Shown piece after piece: positions 44,590 through 52,694 of a stretch of 64,000 nucleotides of DNA. The stretch comes from an uncultured bacterium (GTDB lineage: Bacteria > Planctomycetota > GCA-002687715), in the NCBI GenBank assembly GCA_902826835.1, contig CADEGH010000029.1, positions 1 through 64,000 on the forward strand. The letters run 5' to 3'. The notes beneath the pieces were generated by a model. The model did not search any database, was not told the origin of the DNA, and saw only the letters and a list, made by a program, of their open reading frames with translations. The position numbers and the translations under genes were made by a program. Numbering within the stretch: the stretch's first letter is position 1; the number at the start of each line of letters is the position of its first letter.

Positions 44590-45237
44590 TCAGAGCTGGT
44601 AGAGACGCCTAAACCAGCCGGTGAACGCGGAGAGGAGAGGGTGATTCGTCGAGAAGATGTTCTCCATCACCGCGTTGTGCAATTGCCGTCCTGGCGGGTC
44701 TTGCCAGGCCAGCCAGGTGTGAATTCTCGCTTTGTCCCTATGCACGTCTTTGAAGGGCGCCCCCAGGCGGTGCGCTTCTTCCGCGGTACGCTCCGCGAGT
44801 TGATCCAAGTCCGAATTCCCCGCGGGGCGGAGATAAGCGAGAAATGTCTCGACCATCCCCCGACTCGAATTGTCCGGCATGATCCAGGCCCCGAAGGAGG
44901 GTAACCCACGCTCACGCAAAACCAGTCCCTCCGGCGGCCAATCCTGGTCCTTTGCGGTGTAGTGAGCGGGAATGCGGGCGCGGAGGCGGGCTTGACGGCT
45001 CTGAAAACTGTCGTTGGCGTCCAGGATCACACCAAGGGTCTCACAACCAGGTGCTTTGAGCAAAGCCTCGATGGTCCCGGGTTTCAGCAGCTCGTCCACA
45101 CTGCCCGCGACGTGAATATTGTAGTATTCACTGCCCTTCGGCCCCCAGTCGATACCTGCCTGCGCCATGAGATGAGGAATGAGCCTCTTCTCCTCATCAC
45201 CCTCGACGAGCAGAACCCTCTCGAAAGACCGATTCAC
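44590..45237 (-). CDS. TOPRIM-like DUF3226 protein
   Basis: A 215-residue TOPRIM-fold-like protein of the DUF3226 type. The conserved Glu is in LLVEGDEEKRL (Glu12) and the acidic pair in GVILDANDS (Asp73, Asp76), as in OLD/RNase M5-type nuclease domains. The middle contains WIMPDNSSRGMVETFL, typical of the family. The start is GTG at 45237, overlapping the stop of the AAA ATPase gene (GTGA at 45234-45237), so the two are coupled. In two 60-base lines counted in this cassette the G+C was about 57%, against about 68% in one line of htpX. A nuclease-like effector partnered with an ATPase is the most probable reading. Confidence 0.82.
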   Translation of the reverse strand: MNRSFERVLLVEGDEEKRLIPHLMAQAGIDWGPKGSEYYNIHVAGSVDELLKPGTIEALLKAPGCETLGVILDANDSFQSRQARLRARIPAHYTAKDQDWPPEGLVLRERGLPSFGAWIMPDNSSRGMVETFLAYLRPAGNSDLDQLAERTAEEAHRLGAPFKDVHRDKARIHTWLAWQDPPGRQLHNAVMENIFSTNHPLLSAFTGWFRRLYQL

Positions 45238-46376
45238 CGCACTTCAATCCCGCGCTCAGCCGCGATCACGATTTCTCTTTCCGAGTATGAGATCGCGCGG
45301 TCTTTTCCCCGCTCGATGCGCTGAATCGAGATTTCCCCGGCCTCGTGGGCATCCGGCCTGGCGATAGCTGCCAAGCTGTCGACGCAGTCTCGGCTATGAG
45401 TCGTCGCAAACACCTGGACATCCAGGCGCTTAGCGGTTTCGTAGACGAGGCGCCAGAGGTCCGCCATCACGGTGTGGTGCAGCCCAGTGTCGATTTCGTC
45501 CACGAGGAGGATGCCGCCCCTCGCTCGAACCATCGACAAAACTACACCCAACATCCGCCACATTCCGTCGCCCATACTCTCAATCGGCACGCGCTGAGGC
45601 TGACCGCGCAGCTTGACGACGATTCCGCCGCGATCGGATGCGGGGGAATGCCGCAAGTCGGAGGTAATGGGCGCGATTCGCTCCAGACCTGGTTCGATGA
45701 TCCGGAGCGCATCGAGAATCGCCTGTTCATCGGGCGTCAGAACCACCTCCTCGAACATCGCAACCAAATCGAGACGGCTTATCGAGTCTGTGGGCACAAG
45801 CTGCGCAGGAGTTGCCCCCAGCGGGGACTCGGCCGCAGGACTCTCGAAGACATTGGCCGCGAGTCCACCCGTGGGCGTTAGTCCTACCGCGTACGACGAG
45901 TAGCCAGAGTAGGTATCGAAACCTATCATGAGGCGATGGCCGTGTCGGCGGGAATCCGAGGCGCCCGTGGTCGAGTCTCCCTTCTCAAGGCGTTCGACGG
46001 GCTTCCTCGTCTCGCTGAGTTCTTCCCCAACTGAGCGCCACGCCGTGGCCACAACCTCAGTGCGCCCTCGGTCGCCCTCCCCGCTAATGCGAAATTCAGC
46101 CCGCTCGCCGAGTTCATGTCCACGAAAGAGATTTCGAACGCTCACTTCCAAATCGTGAGGCACCCTCCCAACCTCGTCGGTTGGTAGGCGGCCTGATCTA
46201 CCCGCAGCCAACCACAAAGCACCGGGCCTCCCGCCCGAAGCAAGGATGCGCACGGCTTCCAGTAACGCGGTCTTTCCGCAGTTGTTGGTCCCGACGCAAA
46301 GATTGACTCGCCCGAGACCCTCCAAACGCAAAGTCTCAAAGGTCCGAAAGCCCTGAATTTTCAGCGTGCGAATCAC
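45234..46376 (-). CDS. AAA family ATPase (OLD/ABC-type), partner of DUF3226
   Basis: A 380-residue ABC-like ATPase of the AAA_15/AAA_21 kind. It has Walker A GTNNCGKT (29-36), a signature-like SMGDGMWRML in the second half, Walker B ILLVDEIDTGLHH and the switch His in FATTHSRD. The TOPRIM part that OLD proteins carry on the same chain is instead the next gene, as in PARIS (AriA/AriB) systems. The start is GTG at 46376. There is no transposase or integrase near it. It is followed downstream on the same strand by its partner and then meets htpX head-on. Confidence 0.87.
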   Translation of the reverse strand: MIRTLKIQGFRTFETLRLEGLGRVNLCVGTNNCGKTALLEAVRILASGGRPGALWLAAGRSGRLPTDEVGRVPHDLEVSVRNLFRGHELGERAEFRISGEGDRGRTEVVATAWRSVGEELSETRKPVERLEKGDSTTGASDSRRHGHRLMIGFDTYSGYSSYAVGLTPTGGLAANVFESPAAESPLGATPAQLVPTDSISRLDLVAMFEEVVLTPDEQAILDALRIIEPGLERIAPITSDLRHSPASDRGGIVVKLRGQPQRVPIESMGDGMWRMLGVVLSMVRARGGILLVDEIDTGLHHTVMADLWRLVYETAKRLDVQVFATTHSRDCVDSLAAIARPDAHEAGEISIQRIERGKDRAISYSEREIVIAAERGIEVR

Positions 46377-46408
46377 GCGGGCACTCTATCACCCCGCGTA
46401 GGCTTCGG

Positions 46409-47266
46409 TCACTTCTTGGGGGTGGCGTCTTGGACGAGTTTTTGGAGGCGCTCTTGGAGTTTAGCTGCGGAGGGGGTGGCCTCGGAGATGGCGAGGCGGC
46501 CTTGCGCGTCGATCACGATCGTCCAGGGCGTAGCGCGGATTCCGGTGGTGCGAATCAGCTCGGTCCAAGTGCACGCGTCCATGCGGGCGTCTTCGAAGAT
46601 CGGACCTTGGAACCCGGCCTTGCGCGCTTTCTCCACCGCCGCCGCCGGCGTGTTGTGATCGAAGCCCTCGAACACCGTGTGGGCTCCGAGAAAGACGATG
46701 TCGTCCGAGGCCTCGAAGTGCTTTTCGAGCGCGGCGTGAACCGGAAGCGCGTGCGTGAAACACGACGGGCAAAATGCCTGATACGCGAGGATCACGGTTA
46801 CGCGGCCTTTGAGACCGACGAAGGTCGGCGGGGCCTCCCACTCCTCGGGAAGCGTCCAACTCTCCGCGAACCACTCGGGAGCCGGCGCGCCGATCTTCGC
46901 CTCCAGCCAGGCGTAGGGTTTGCGCATGGATTCGAAAGTGCCCGCGACCATGGACAGGCTGAGATCCTCACCGCCGCGGTCAATCGCGAGCTTGACCCCG
47001 CCTTTGGGCGGAACGGCGTAGAGCAGTCCCCGCGCCTGAAGGGGCGAAAAAATCTCGCGGTCGCCAACTTTCTGGACGATGTCGCCGGCCTTCAGGCCAG
47101 CCTTGGCGGCCGGTCCCCCCTCCGCTACCCGAGCCACCACGGTGTCGTTCCCGCTTTGGGCGAAGGTGACGCCGAAGACTCCGGGCGCCTTCGGCTCTCC
47201 CTGAGCAACCGTCCACCCCGAGGCTAGGGCCAAAATCAGGACGGCCCGGGTACAAGTGCGAATCAT
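46409..47266 (-). CDS. exported PDZ-thioredoxin fusion
   Basis: A 285-residue protein. A signal peptide (hydrophobic core about residues 8-18, cleavage near VAQG) is followed by a PDZ domain (about 28-105, with GPAAKAGLKAGDIVQKVGDR, the usual ligand-binding loop and helix). A thioredoxin-like fold follows (about 125-280) with the active-site CPSC (Cys166, Cys169) after AYQAF and the cis-Pro in TPWTIVID. It should act in the periplasm as a redox or disulfide-handling protein that binds C-terminal peptides through PDZ. It is divergent from an M20 peptidase gene. Confidence 0.85.
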   Translation of the reverse strand: MIRTCTRAVLILALASGWTVAQGEPKAPGVFGVTFAQSGNDTVVARVAEGGPAAKAGLKAGDIVQKVGDREIFSPLQARGLLYAVPPKGGVKLAIDRGGEDLSLSMVAGTFESMRKPYAWLEAKIGAPAPEWFAESWTLPEEWEAPPTFVGLKGRVTVILAYQAFCPSCFTHALPVHAALEKHFEASDDIVFLGAHTVFEGFDHNTPAAAVEKARKAGFQGPIFEDARMDACTWTELIRTTGIRATPWTIVIDAQGRLAISEATPSAAKLQERLQKLVQDATPKK

Positions 47267-47445
47267 CGTCGTCTCCCAACCCCCGATCCCGGGCTGGCAG
47301 GGGCTCGGAACCGCAGGTCAAGCCCAGCTTACCCGCCTGCCACCGGCAATCCGTCCCCTCGCCTCCCGGCCGGGCGGAGCCGTTCCAGTGGGTTCGCCCT
47401 CCTCATTCCCCCGGGGGGCCAGTAGCATCCGGCCCGAGGAACAAG

Positions 47446-48858
47446 ATGAAGACTGCAACGGCCAAGAAGTTCGTGAACGGGGTGTGGGATCAGACGATCG
47501 TCCCGACCCTGCACGACTACATCAAGATTCCGAACAAGTCGCCCGCCTTCGACCCCCAGTGGGCGGAGGCCGGCCACATGGACCGGGCGGTCGACCTGAT
47601 CCAAGGGTGGTGCAAGGCGCAGCCGATCGAGGGGCTCACCGTCGAGGTGGTGCGCCTCCCCGGCCGAACCCCCGTCATTTACATGGAGATCCCCGGCGAG
47701 GGCGACGACTGCGTCCTCCTCTACGGCCATCTGGACAAACAACCGGAGATGAGCGGTTGGGCCGAAGGCCTGTCGCCCTGGACGCCGGTCCTCAAGAAGG
47801 ACAAGCTCTACGGACGAGGCGGCGCCGACGACGGCTACGCGGCCTTCGCTTCACTCACCGCAATTCGAGCTCTGCGCGAAGCCGGTGGCAAACACTCCCG
47901 CTGCGTCGTCATCATCGAAGCGTGCGAGGAGAGCGGTAGCTACGATCTCCCGGCCTACATCGATCATCTGAAGAAGCGGATCGGCTCGCCGAGCCTTGTC
48001 ATCTGCCTCGATTCCGGCTGCGGCAACTACGACCAACTGTGGTGCACGACTTCGCTCCGCGGAATCGTCGGCGGCACCCTCGAAGTGCGCGTGCTGAAAG
48101 AGGGAGTGCACTCGGGCGACGCCAGCGGCATCGTGCCATCCTCCTTCCGCGTCCTCCGCATCCTGCTCGACCGCCTCGACCAAGTCGCAACCGGCAAGGT
48201 GAAGGTCAAAGACCTGCACGTCGCGATACCGAAGCAGAGAATCGCCCAAGCGGCGGTCGCCGCCAAGGTGCTCGGCACCAACGTGTACGAGAAGTTCCCG
48301 CTCCTCAAAGGAATGGTGCCGGTCGCGACCGACCCCAAGGACGCGATCCTCAACCGAACTTGGCGGCCCGCCCTCTCGATCACGGGAGCCGAAGGACTGC
48401 CGGCCATCGCCAACGCCGGGAACGTGCTTCGACCCTACACTTCGGTGAAGATCTCGATGCGCATCCCGCCGCGATGCGACCCCGCCAAGGCCACCAAGGC
48501 GGTGAAGGCCGTCCTCGAACAGGACCCGCCCTACGGGGCTACCGTGAAGTTCCATGCCGAACATGCCGCAGTGGGTTGGGATGCACCCTCGCTCTCGCCA
48601 TGGCTGGATCGCGCGGTCGGAGAGGCTTCCGAGACCTTCTTCGGACGTGAAGCCGTCTGGATGGGCGAGGGTGGCACCATCCCGTTCATGGGGATGCTCG
48701 GGGAGCGCTTCCCGGCGGCCCAATTCATGATCACGGGCGTGCTTGGACCTCACTCGAACGCGCACGGGCCGAACGAATTCCTTCACATTCCCACCGGAAA
48801 AAAGCTCACCGCCTCGGTCGCGCACGTCTTGGAAGCCCACTTCAACCGGACTCGTTGA
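47446..48858 (+). CDS. M20 family metallopeptidase
   Basis: A 470-residue zinc peptidase of the M20 (ArgE/DapE/CNDP-like) family. Metal and catalytic motifs are LLYGHLDKQPE (His95, Asp97), YGRGGADDG (Asp128) and EACEESGS (Glu161/Glu162), and the lid domain begins after SLRGIVGGTLEV. Further motifs near the end are GEGGTIPF and GPHSNAHGPNE with a zinc-binding His. It is cytoplasmic, with no signal peptide, and hydrolyses peptides or N-acyl amino acids; the substrate is unknown. It is divergent from the PDZ-thioredoxin gene. Confidence 0.9.
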   Translation: MKTATAKKFVNGVWDQTIVPTLHDYIKIPNKSPAFDPQWAEAGHMDRAVDLIQGWCKAQPIEGLTVEVVRLPGRTPVIYMEIPGEGDDCVLLYGHLDKQPEMSGWAEGLSPWTPVLKKDKLYGRGGADDGYAAFASLTAIRALREAGGKHSRCVVIIEACEESGSYDLPAYIDHLKKRIGSPSLVICLDSGCGNYDQLWCTTSLRGIVGGTLEVRVLKEGVHSGDASGIVPSSFRVLRILLDRLDQVATGKVKVKDLHVAIPKQRIAQAAVAAKVLGTNVYEKFPLLKGMVPVATDPKDAILNRTWRPALSITGAEGLPAIANAGNVLRPYTSVKISMRIPPRCDPAKATKAVKAVLEQDPPYGATVKFHAEHAAVGWDAPSLSPWLDRAVGEASETFFGREAVWMGEGGTIPFMGMLGERFPAAQFMITGVLGPHSNAHGPNEFLHIPTGKKLTASVAHVLEAHFNRTR

Positions 48859-48984
48859 TTCCGGCCTCGCCGAGGCACCGCCGCTGCTTCTGAACGGGCT
48901 CCCCTCGGAATTTCCACATCCTTCTCCCCCGACGCGAATGTCCAGGCGCCGTTCTTTCCGCTTTTCCATTGAGGGTCTGACTCC

Positions 48985-51462
48985 ATGTCCAAGTTCGTCG
49001 CCATCGGATTGTTGGTCGTACTGGGGGGATTGGGAGCGGGTTTTGCGCTGCTCAGTCGATCCGAATCCGCCAAGGATGCTCAGGCTGCGGCCGAGTTGGC
49101 CCGGCTCGAGGCGGAGCGCCAGCTCGATCATCTGAAGGCTGCCGGGACTCACACCCCGGGTAGCGCCTCGGGAGTGAACCCGGAGGCGCTCCTGGCCTGG
49201 CTCACGGAACGCGGCCTCGCAGGCGTCTCTCTCAACGAACACCAAGCGATCCTGACGGGGCGCATTCTCAAACCCAGTGAGACCGCCGGACAAACCGTCC
49301 CGGTGGCCGATGCCGTCGTCGAATTCCGTCGCATCCATCCCGACGGCAGCACCGATCCCGCGACTGTCGCCTCCGCGACCAGCCGTCCAGACGGCCGTTG
49401 GTTCACCACATGGGGCCTTGACGCCGGCTGCTCGCTGACTGCCTCCGCGGTCGGAGCCACCCCCGCAACCCTAAAACTCGGACGAGAGCAACTCGCGGCG
49501 CGCCTCGTCGACGCCGGCGATCTTCTCCTCGCCACACCCTCGACCCTGACGCTCAAGGTGACCACCGGAGTCGACACGCTCATGGAGAAGGTCACCCCCG
49601 TCGAAGGCTTCGCGGTCCGCGCGAAATCGGCCGACGGAACCGTCCTGGGCGAAGGCAAGACCAACGCGGAGGGCCAGTTCGTCTTCGCCGAATTGGCCGG
49701 CGGCGCGATCCAAATCGAAGGGGAGCTCGCTCCTTACGCTTCGTTCTCGGAAAAACTGACCCTGACGACGCCACGGCAAGAACACACGGTCAATTTGCAG
49801 CTTGTCGGCCGTGTGCGTGTCAAGGTCAAAGCCGCCACCGGGGCCGCGCTCACCGCCTTTGCCGTCTCCCTCGACATCCACCGCGACAACTACGGTTGGA
49901 TGATGCCCAACATGACCGATATCTCCGAGGTCGACCGCGAGGGATTTGGTCTCGTGGAAGGCGTCAAGGTCGGCAAGCACGATCTCTACGCCACCGCCCC
50001 CGGTCACGCGGTGGGCAAGCTCACCCCAGTCGATGTCAAGCCCGGCGAGGTCACCGACGTCGAAGTCACCCTGCCTCCGGGATTTCCGCTCGAGGGTACG
50101 GTCGTCACCAAGAAGGACGGAACTCCGATCGCGGGAGCGATCGTGTTCAGCGAGAAGGACCTCCTCCCCTCCACCGTGGACACCGACAAGTCGGCCGGCT
50201 TCCTGCCAATGGCACGAGCCACCAAGACCGACGGTCAAGGTCGCTTCAAACTCGAGGATCTGACCGAAGGCTCGCACCAACTCAGCGCCATCCACCCCGA
50301 CTTCGCGGAGGGAACCCTGCAGGCCGCCAAAGTTGGCAAGGGCCTGCCTCCCCAGGAAATTGTGGTGAAGCTCAGCACGGGAGCCTCGCTCGAAGGCCAC
50401 ACCTACGACGCCAACGGTCAGATATCGAAGGGTGACCAACTGATGGTCATCGGAATCATGGACCGCAATCAAAAGAAGAAGGCGCCCAAGCTCGCAAACA
50501 GCAACGAAGAAGGCTACTACCGCATCGATCACGTCCCGGCGGGCGTGCGGGGCGTAGTGCGAGTCGCCGCCAATGCGAGCGCCAACGAGCAGAAATTCGA
50601 CTTCAAGATGCAGACGGTGAAGGACGGCGAAGTCACCACCCTCGACTTCGGTGAACGCGGCCAAGCCGCCAAGGTGCGAGGCCGGGTGTTTGATGCCGCG
50701 GGCAAGCCCGTACCCGACGTGACGGTGTCGCTCTCGAACTACACCCGCGCCAACGCGGGCATTCCCGAGATCTACCAGGGGGTGGTCGACGCGACCGGCC
50801 AGTACGAGATCCACAACGTCAAGCCCGGCACTTACGCCGTTCAGGTGGCGAAGGCATACAAGGGATCGGACTTCGCCAACGTCGACGACACCGTCACCGT
50901 CACTGGCGCCGAAATCGTCACCAAGGACATCACCCTCGACGGAGGGTCGCTCGAGGGCACCGTCGTCCAATCCGGTACCGGGAAACCGCTGGAGGAGGGC
51001 GAGGTAGTTCTCCTGGTCGACGGCCGCACTTTTGCGGGGCGCGCCGAGCTCGACCGCGGCGGGAAGTTCTCGATCCCGCACGTAGCGCCCGGGGAATACG
51101 CGCTCGTGGCCAGCGCGAAGGATCACGGCAACGTCACCAGGCATCCGGTTTCGGTAGCCCGCGGCGAAAAAACCACCCTTCCGCCGATTGAACTGCAAGG
51201 TGGTGGCCGCATTGCCGGTAGCGTTCTGAGCGCCGCCGGACAGCCGATCGTGGGAGCCAGGATCAACCTGATCGATGCCCAGAGCGGCGAGACCATCCCG
51301 GCGTGGTCGTTTGGCAGCGGTGAAGACGGCACCTTCACCGCCGAGTATGTGCCAGCGGGCAACTACCGAGTGCAGGCCGTGCTCGCGGGACACACCTTCG
51401 AACCGGTCCCCACGACCGTCGAGGTCGGGGGCACCGCGACCGTGACTCTGCGAGCCCAATAG
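48985..51462 (+). CDS. membrane-anchored carboxypeptidase-regulatory-like repeat protein
   Basis: An 825-residue protein with one N-terminal hydrophobic segment (about 4-22) followed by a charged coiled-coil-prone stretch (about 27-50), then repeated beta-sandwich units. Each unit carries a pattern of the type EGTVxxxxGxPI or RGRVFDAAGKPVPDVTV and a TDGQGRF or DATGQYEI turn, as in CarboxypepD_reg/Ig-like domains; I count six or more. It presents a long rod on the periplasmic side or cell surface. It resembles the periplasmic part of the sigma fusion at 17996, suggesting a shared surface-protein theme. It is convergent with the DUF481-like barrel gene. Confidence 0.85.
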   Translation: MSKFVAIGLLVVLGGLGAGFALLSRSESAKDAQAAAELARLEAERQLDHLKAAGTHTPGSASGVNPEALLAWLTERGLAGVSLNEHQAILTGRILKPSETAGQTVPVADAVVEFRRIHPDGSTDPATVASATSRPDGRWFTTWGLDAGCSLTASAVGATPATLKLGREQLAARLVDAGDLLLATPSTLTLKVTTGVDTLMEKVTPVEGFAVRAKSADGTVLGEGKTNAEGQFVFAELAGGAIQIEGELAPYASFSEKLTLTTPRQEHTVNLQLVGRVRVKVKAATGAALTAFAVSLDIHRDNYGWMMPNMTDISEVDREGFGLVEGVKVGKHDLYATAPGHAVGKLTPVDVKPGEVTDVEVTLPPGFPLEGTVVTKKDGTPIAGAIVFSEKDLLPSTVDTDKSAGFLPMARATKTDGQGRFKLEDLTEGSHQLSAIHPDFAEGTLQAAKVGKGLPPQEIVVKLSTGASLEGHTYDANGQISKGDQLMVIGIMDRNQKKKAPKLANSNEEGYYRIDHVPAGVRGVVRVAANASANEQKFDFKMQTVKDGEVTTLDFGERGQAAKVRGRVFDAAGKPVPDVTVSLSNYTRANAGIPEIYQGVVDATGQYEIHNVKPGTYAVQVAKAYKGSDFANVDDTVTVTGAEIVTKDITLDGGSLEGTVVQSGTGKPLEEGEVVLLVDGRTFAGRAELDRGGKFSIPHVAPGEYALVASAKDHGNVTRHPVSVARGEKTTLPPIELQGGGRIAGSVLSAAGQPIVGARINLIDAQSGETIPAWSFGSGEDGTFTAEYVPAGNYRVQAVLAGHTFEPVPTTVEVGGTATVTLRAQ

Positions 51463-51508
51463 TCAACGGGCGGCGTCGTGTCCAGGCAGGGGCCCGGACG
51501 CCCATCGG

Positions 51509-52582
51509 TCAGAACGAATACTCGAGACCGATGAGACTCAGGATGTCGAGGTTGTCGGTGTCGCCCGGCGGATCGGCCTGGTAGTTGAGTTCGAGCGACG
51601 CACGCAGCCGCATCGATTCCGAGACGGGAATCGACAGGACTGTGAGAGAGCGGCCGATCCAGCGCCCGAAGTCGTTCAACGGGAACAGCACCTCAAGGAG
51701 CTGTTCAAACTTCAGGGCATCAAAGAGGATGTTGCGATACTGGGTCGCGAGGCGCACGGCGGGTGAAAGTTCGCTGTCCTCGTCGGTCGTGTAGGACTCG
51801 TAAATGCCCGAGATGCCGGCTTCGACCGACCAGAACCGGTCGTCATCGACCTTCCAGAGCATGTCACCGATACCGACGCCGAGGATCACCCGCAGGTCGA
51901 TGCTCTGGATCTCGTCGTGGAGCCCGTCCGCCTGCGCATAGAAGTAGAAGGTCCGGTTGAAGAAATGTTCGTAGCGCAGCCGCGCCGCGAGCGATTCCGC
52001 GGTGCGCTCACCCTCGGTGTCGCCGTAGATCGCGTCCAGGATCGCGAGGAGTTTATCCTCCTCCCAGTTGCGCTGGGCTTCGGCGTGAAAAGCGACCAGG
52101 AGGGAATCGACATTGCCACTGCGGATCGATGAGGAGAGAGCGATCTTCCCTTTCCAATCGGTCGGTTCGAGCGGCGTGGTGACCGGAGGCTTCTCGGGCG
52201 CCTTTTCCGGGGCCGGGGCGGCCTCGGCGACTGCGGCAGTGGGAGTGCCAAGTTGGTTCGGACCAACCCGCATCCAACCTTCGGAACCGAAGAGGAGTTG
52301 CAGGCGACCGTCGACGATCCCGTCGATCGTTCCGGTAACGCGGTCACCGTTCAAAAGCGTGAGGGTGACCGGCGTGGTCGACCGCACCTGCGTGACATCG
52401 CTCCACGCGATCGTGCGGGAGCCACCGCTTCCGTCCCGGACCACCACGCCGGCGCCGTCCACGAGCGTGATGCGGCCTTCGGCCACTCCCCCGCTCGCGA
52501 GCCAAACCGTGTCGCCTTGCGCAATCAGCGCGAGCGACAGTCCCATCACGAGAGCCATACTGGCCAAGAGCTTCGACTTCAT
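51509..52582 (-). CDS. DUF481-like outer-membrane beta-barrel protein
   Basis: A 357-residue protein. A signal peptide (hydrophobic core about residues 6-20, ALIAQG) is followed by a small beta domain (about 25-90, including GRITLVDGAGVVVRDG and LLNGDRVTGTID) and a Pro/Ala-rich linker. The second half (about 140-357) consists of alternating strands with aromatic ends (WKGKIALSSSIRSGNVDSL, read in part, then LRYEHFFNRTFYFYAQA), ending GLEYSF with a terminal Phe, as in DUF481 barrels. The ATG at 52582 is chosen because the signal peptide begins there. Its function in the outer membrane is unknown. Confidence 0.83.
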   Translation of the reverse strand: MKSKLLASMALVMGLSLALIAQGDTVWLASGGVAEGRITLVDGAGVVVRDGSGGSRTIAWSDVTQVRSTTPVTLTLLNGDRVTGTIDGIVDGRLQLLFGSEGWMRVGPNQLGTPTAAVAEAAPAPEKAPEKPPVTTPLEPTDWKGKIALSSSIRSGNVDSLLVAFHAEAQRNWEEDKLLAILDAIYGDTEGERTAESLAARLRYEHFFNRTFYFYAQADGLHDEIQSIDLRVILGVGIGDMLWKVDDDRFWSVEAGISGIYESYTTDEDSELSPAVRLATQYRNILFDALKFEQLLEVLFPLNDFGRWIGRSLTVLSIPVSESMRLRASLELNYQADPPGDTDNLDILSLIGLEYSF

Positions 52583-52694
52583 AGTTCCCTGTATTCTTCT
52601 GGCTGATCGCCGCGCCTTCGCGGCGGCCGACATGGTAACGCTCGGTGGCGCGACCCAAGCGTCCAGGGAATCGACAGACACTCGCGAAGCCTCG

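Noticed and set aside
44590..46376. Reading the DUF3226/ATPase pair as a DNA-repair (RecF/SbcC-like) operon
   Set aside because: The ATPase is too short for SbcC, has the OLD-like two-half layout, and the partner has TOPRIM acids rather than a Mre11-type phosphoesterase.
49471..51459. A 662-codon open frame opposite the repeat protein
   Set aside because: No domain and no start signal; the plus strand has a signal-anchor and repeated beta-sandwich units in register.
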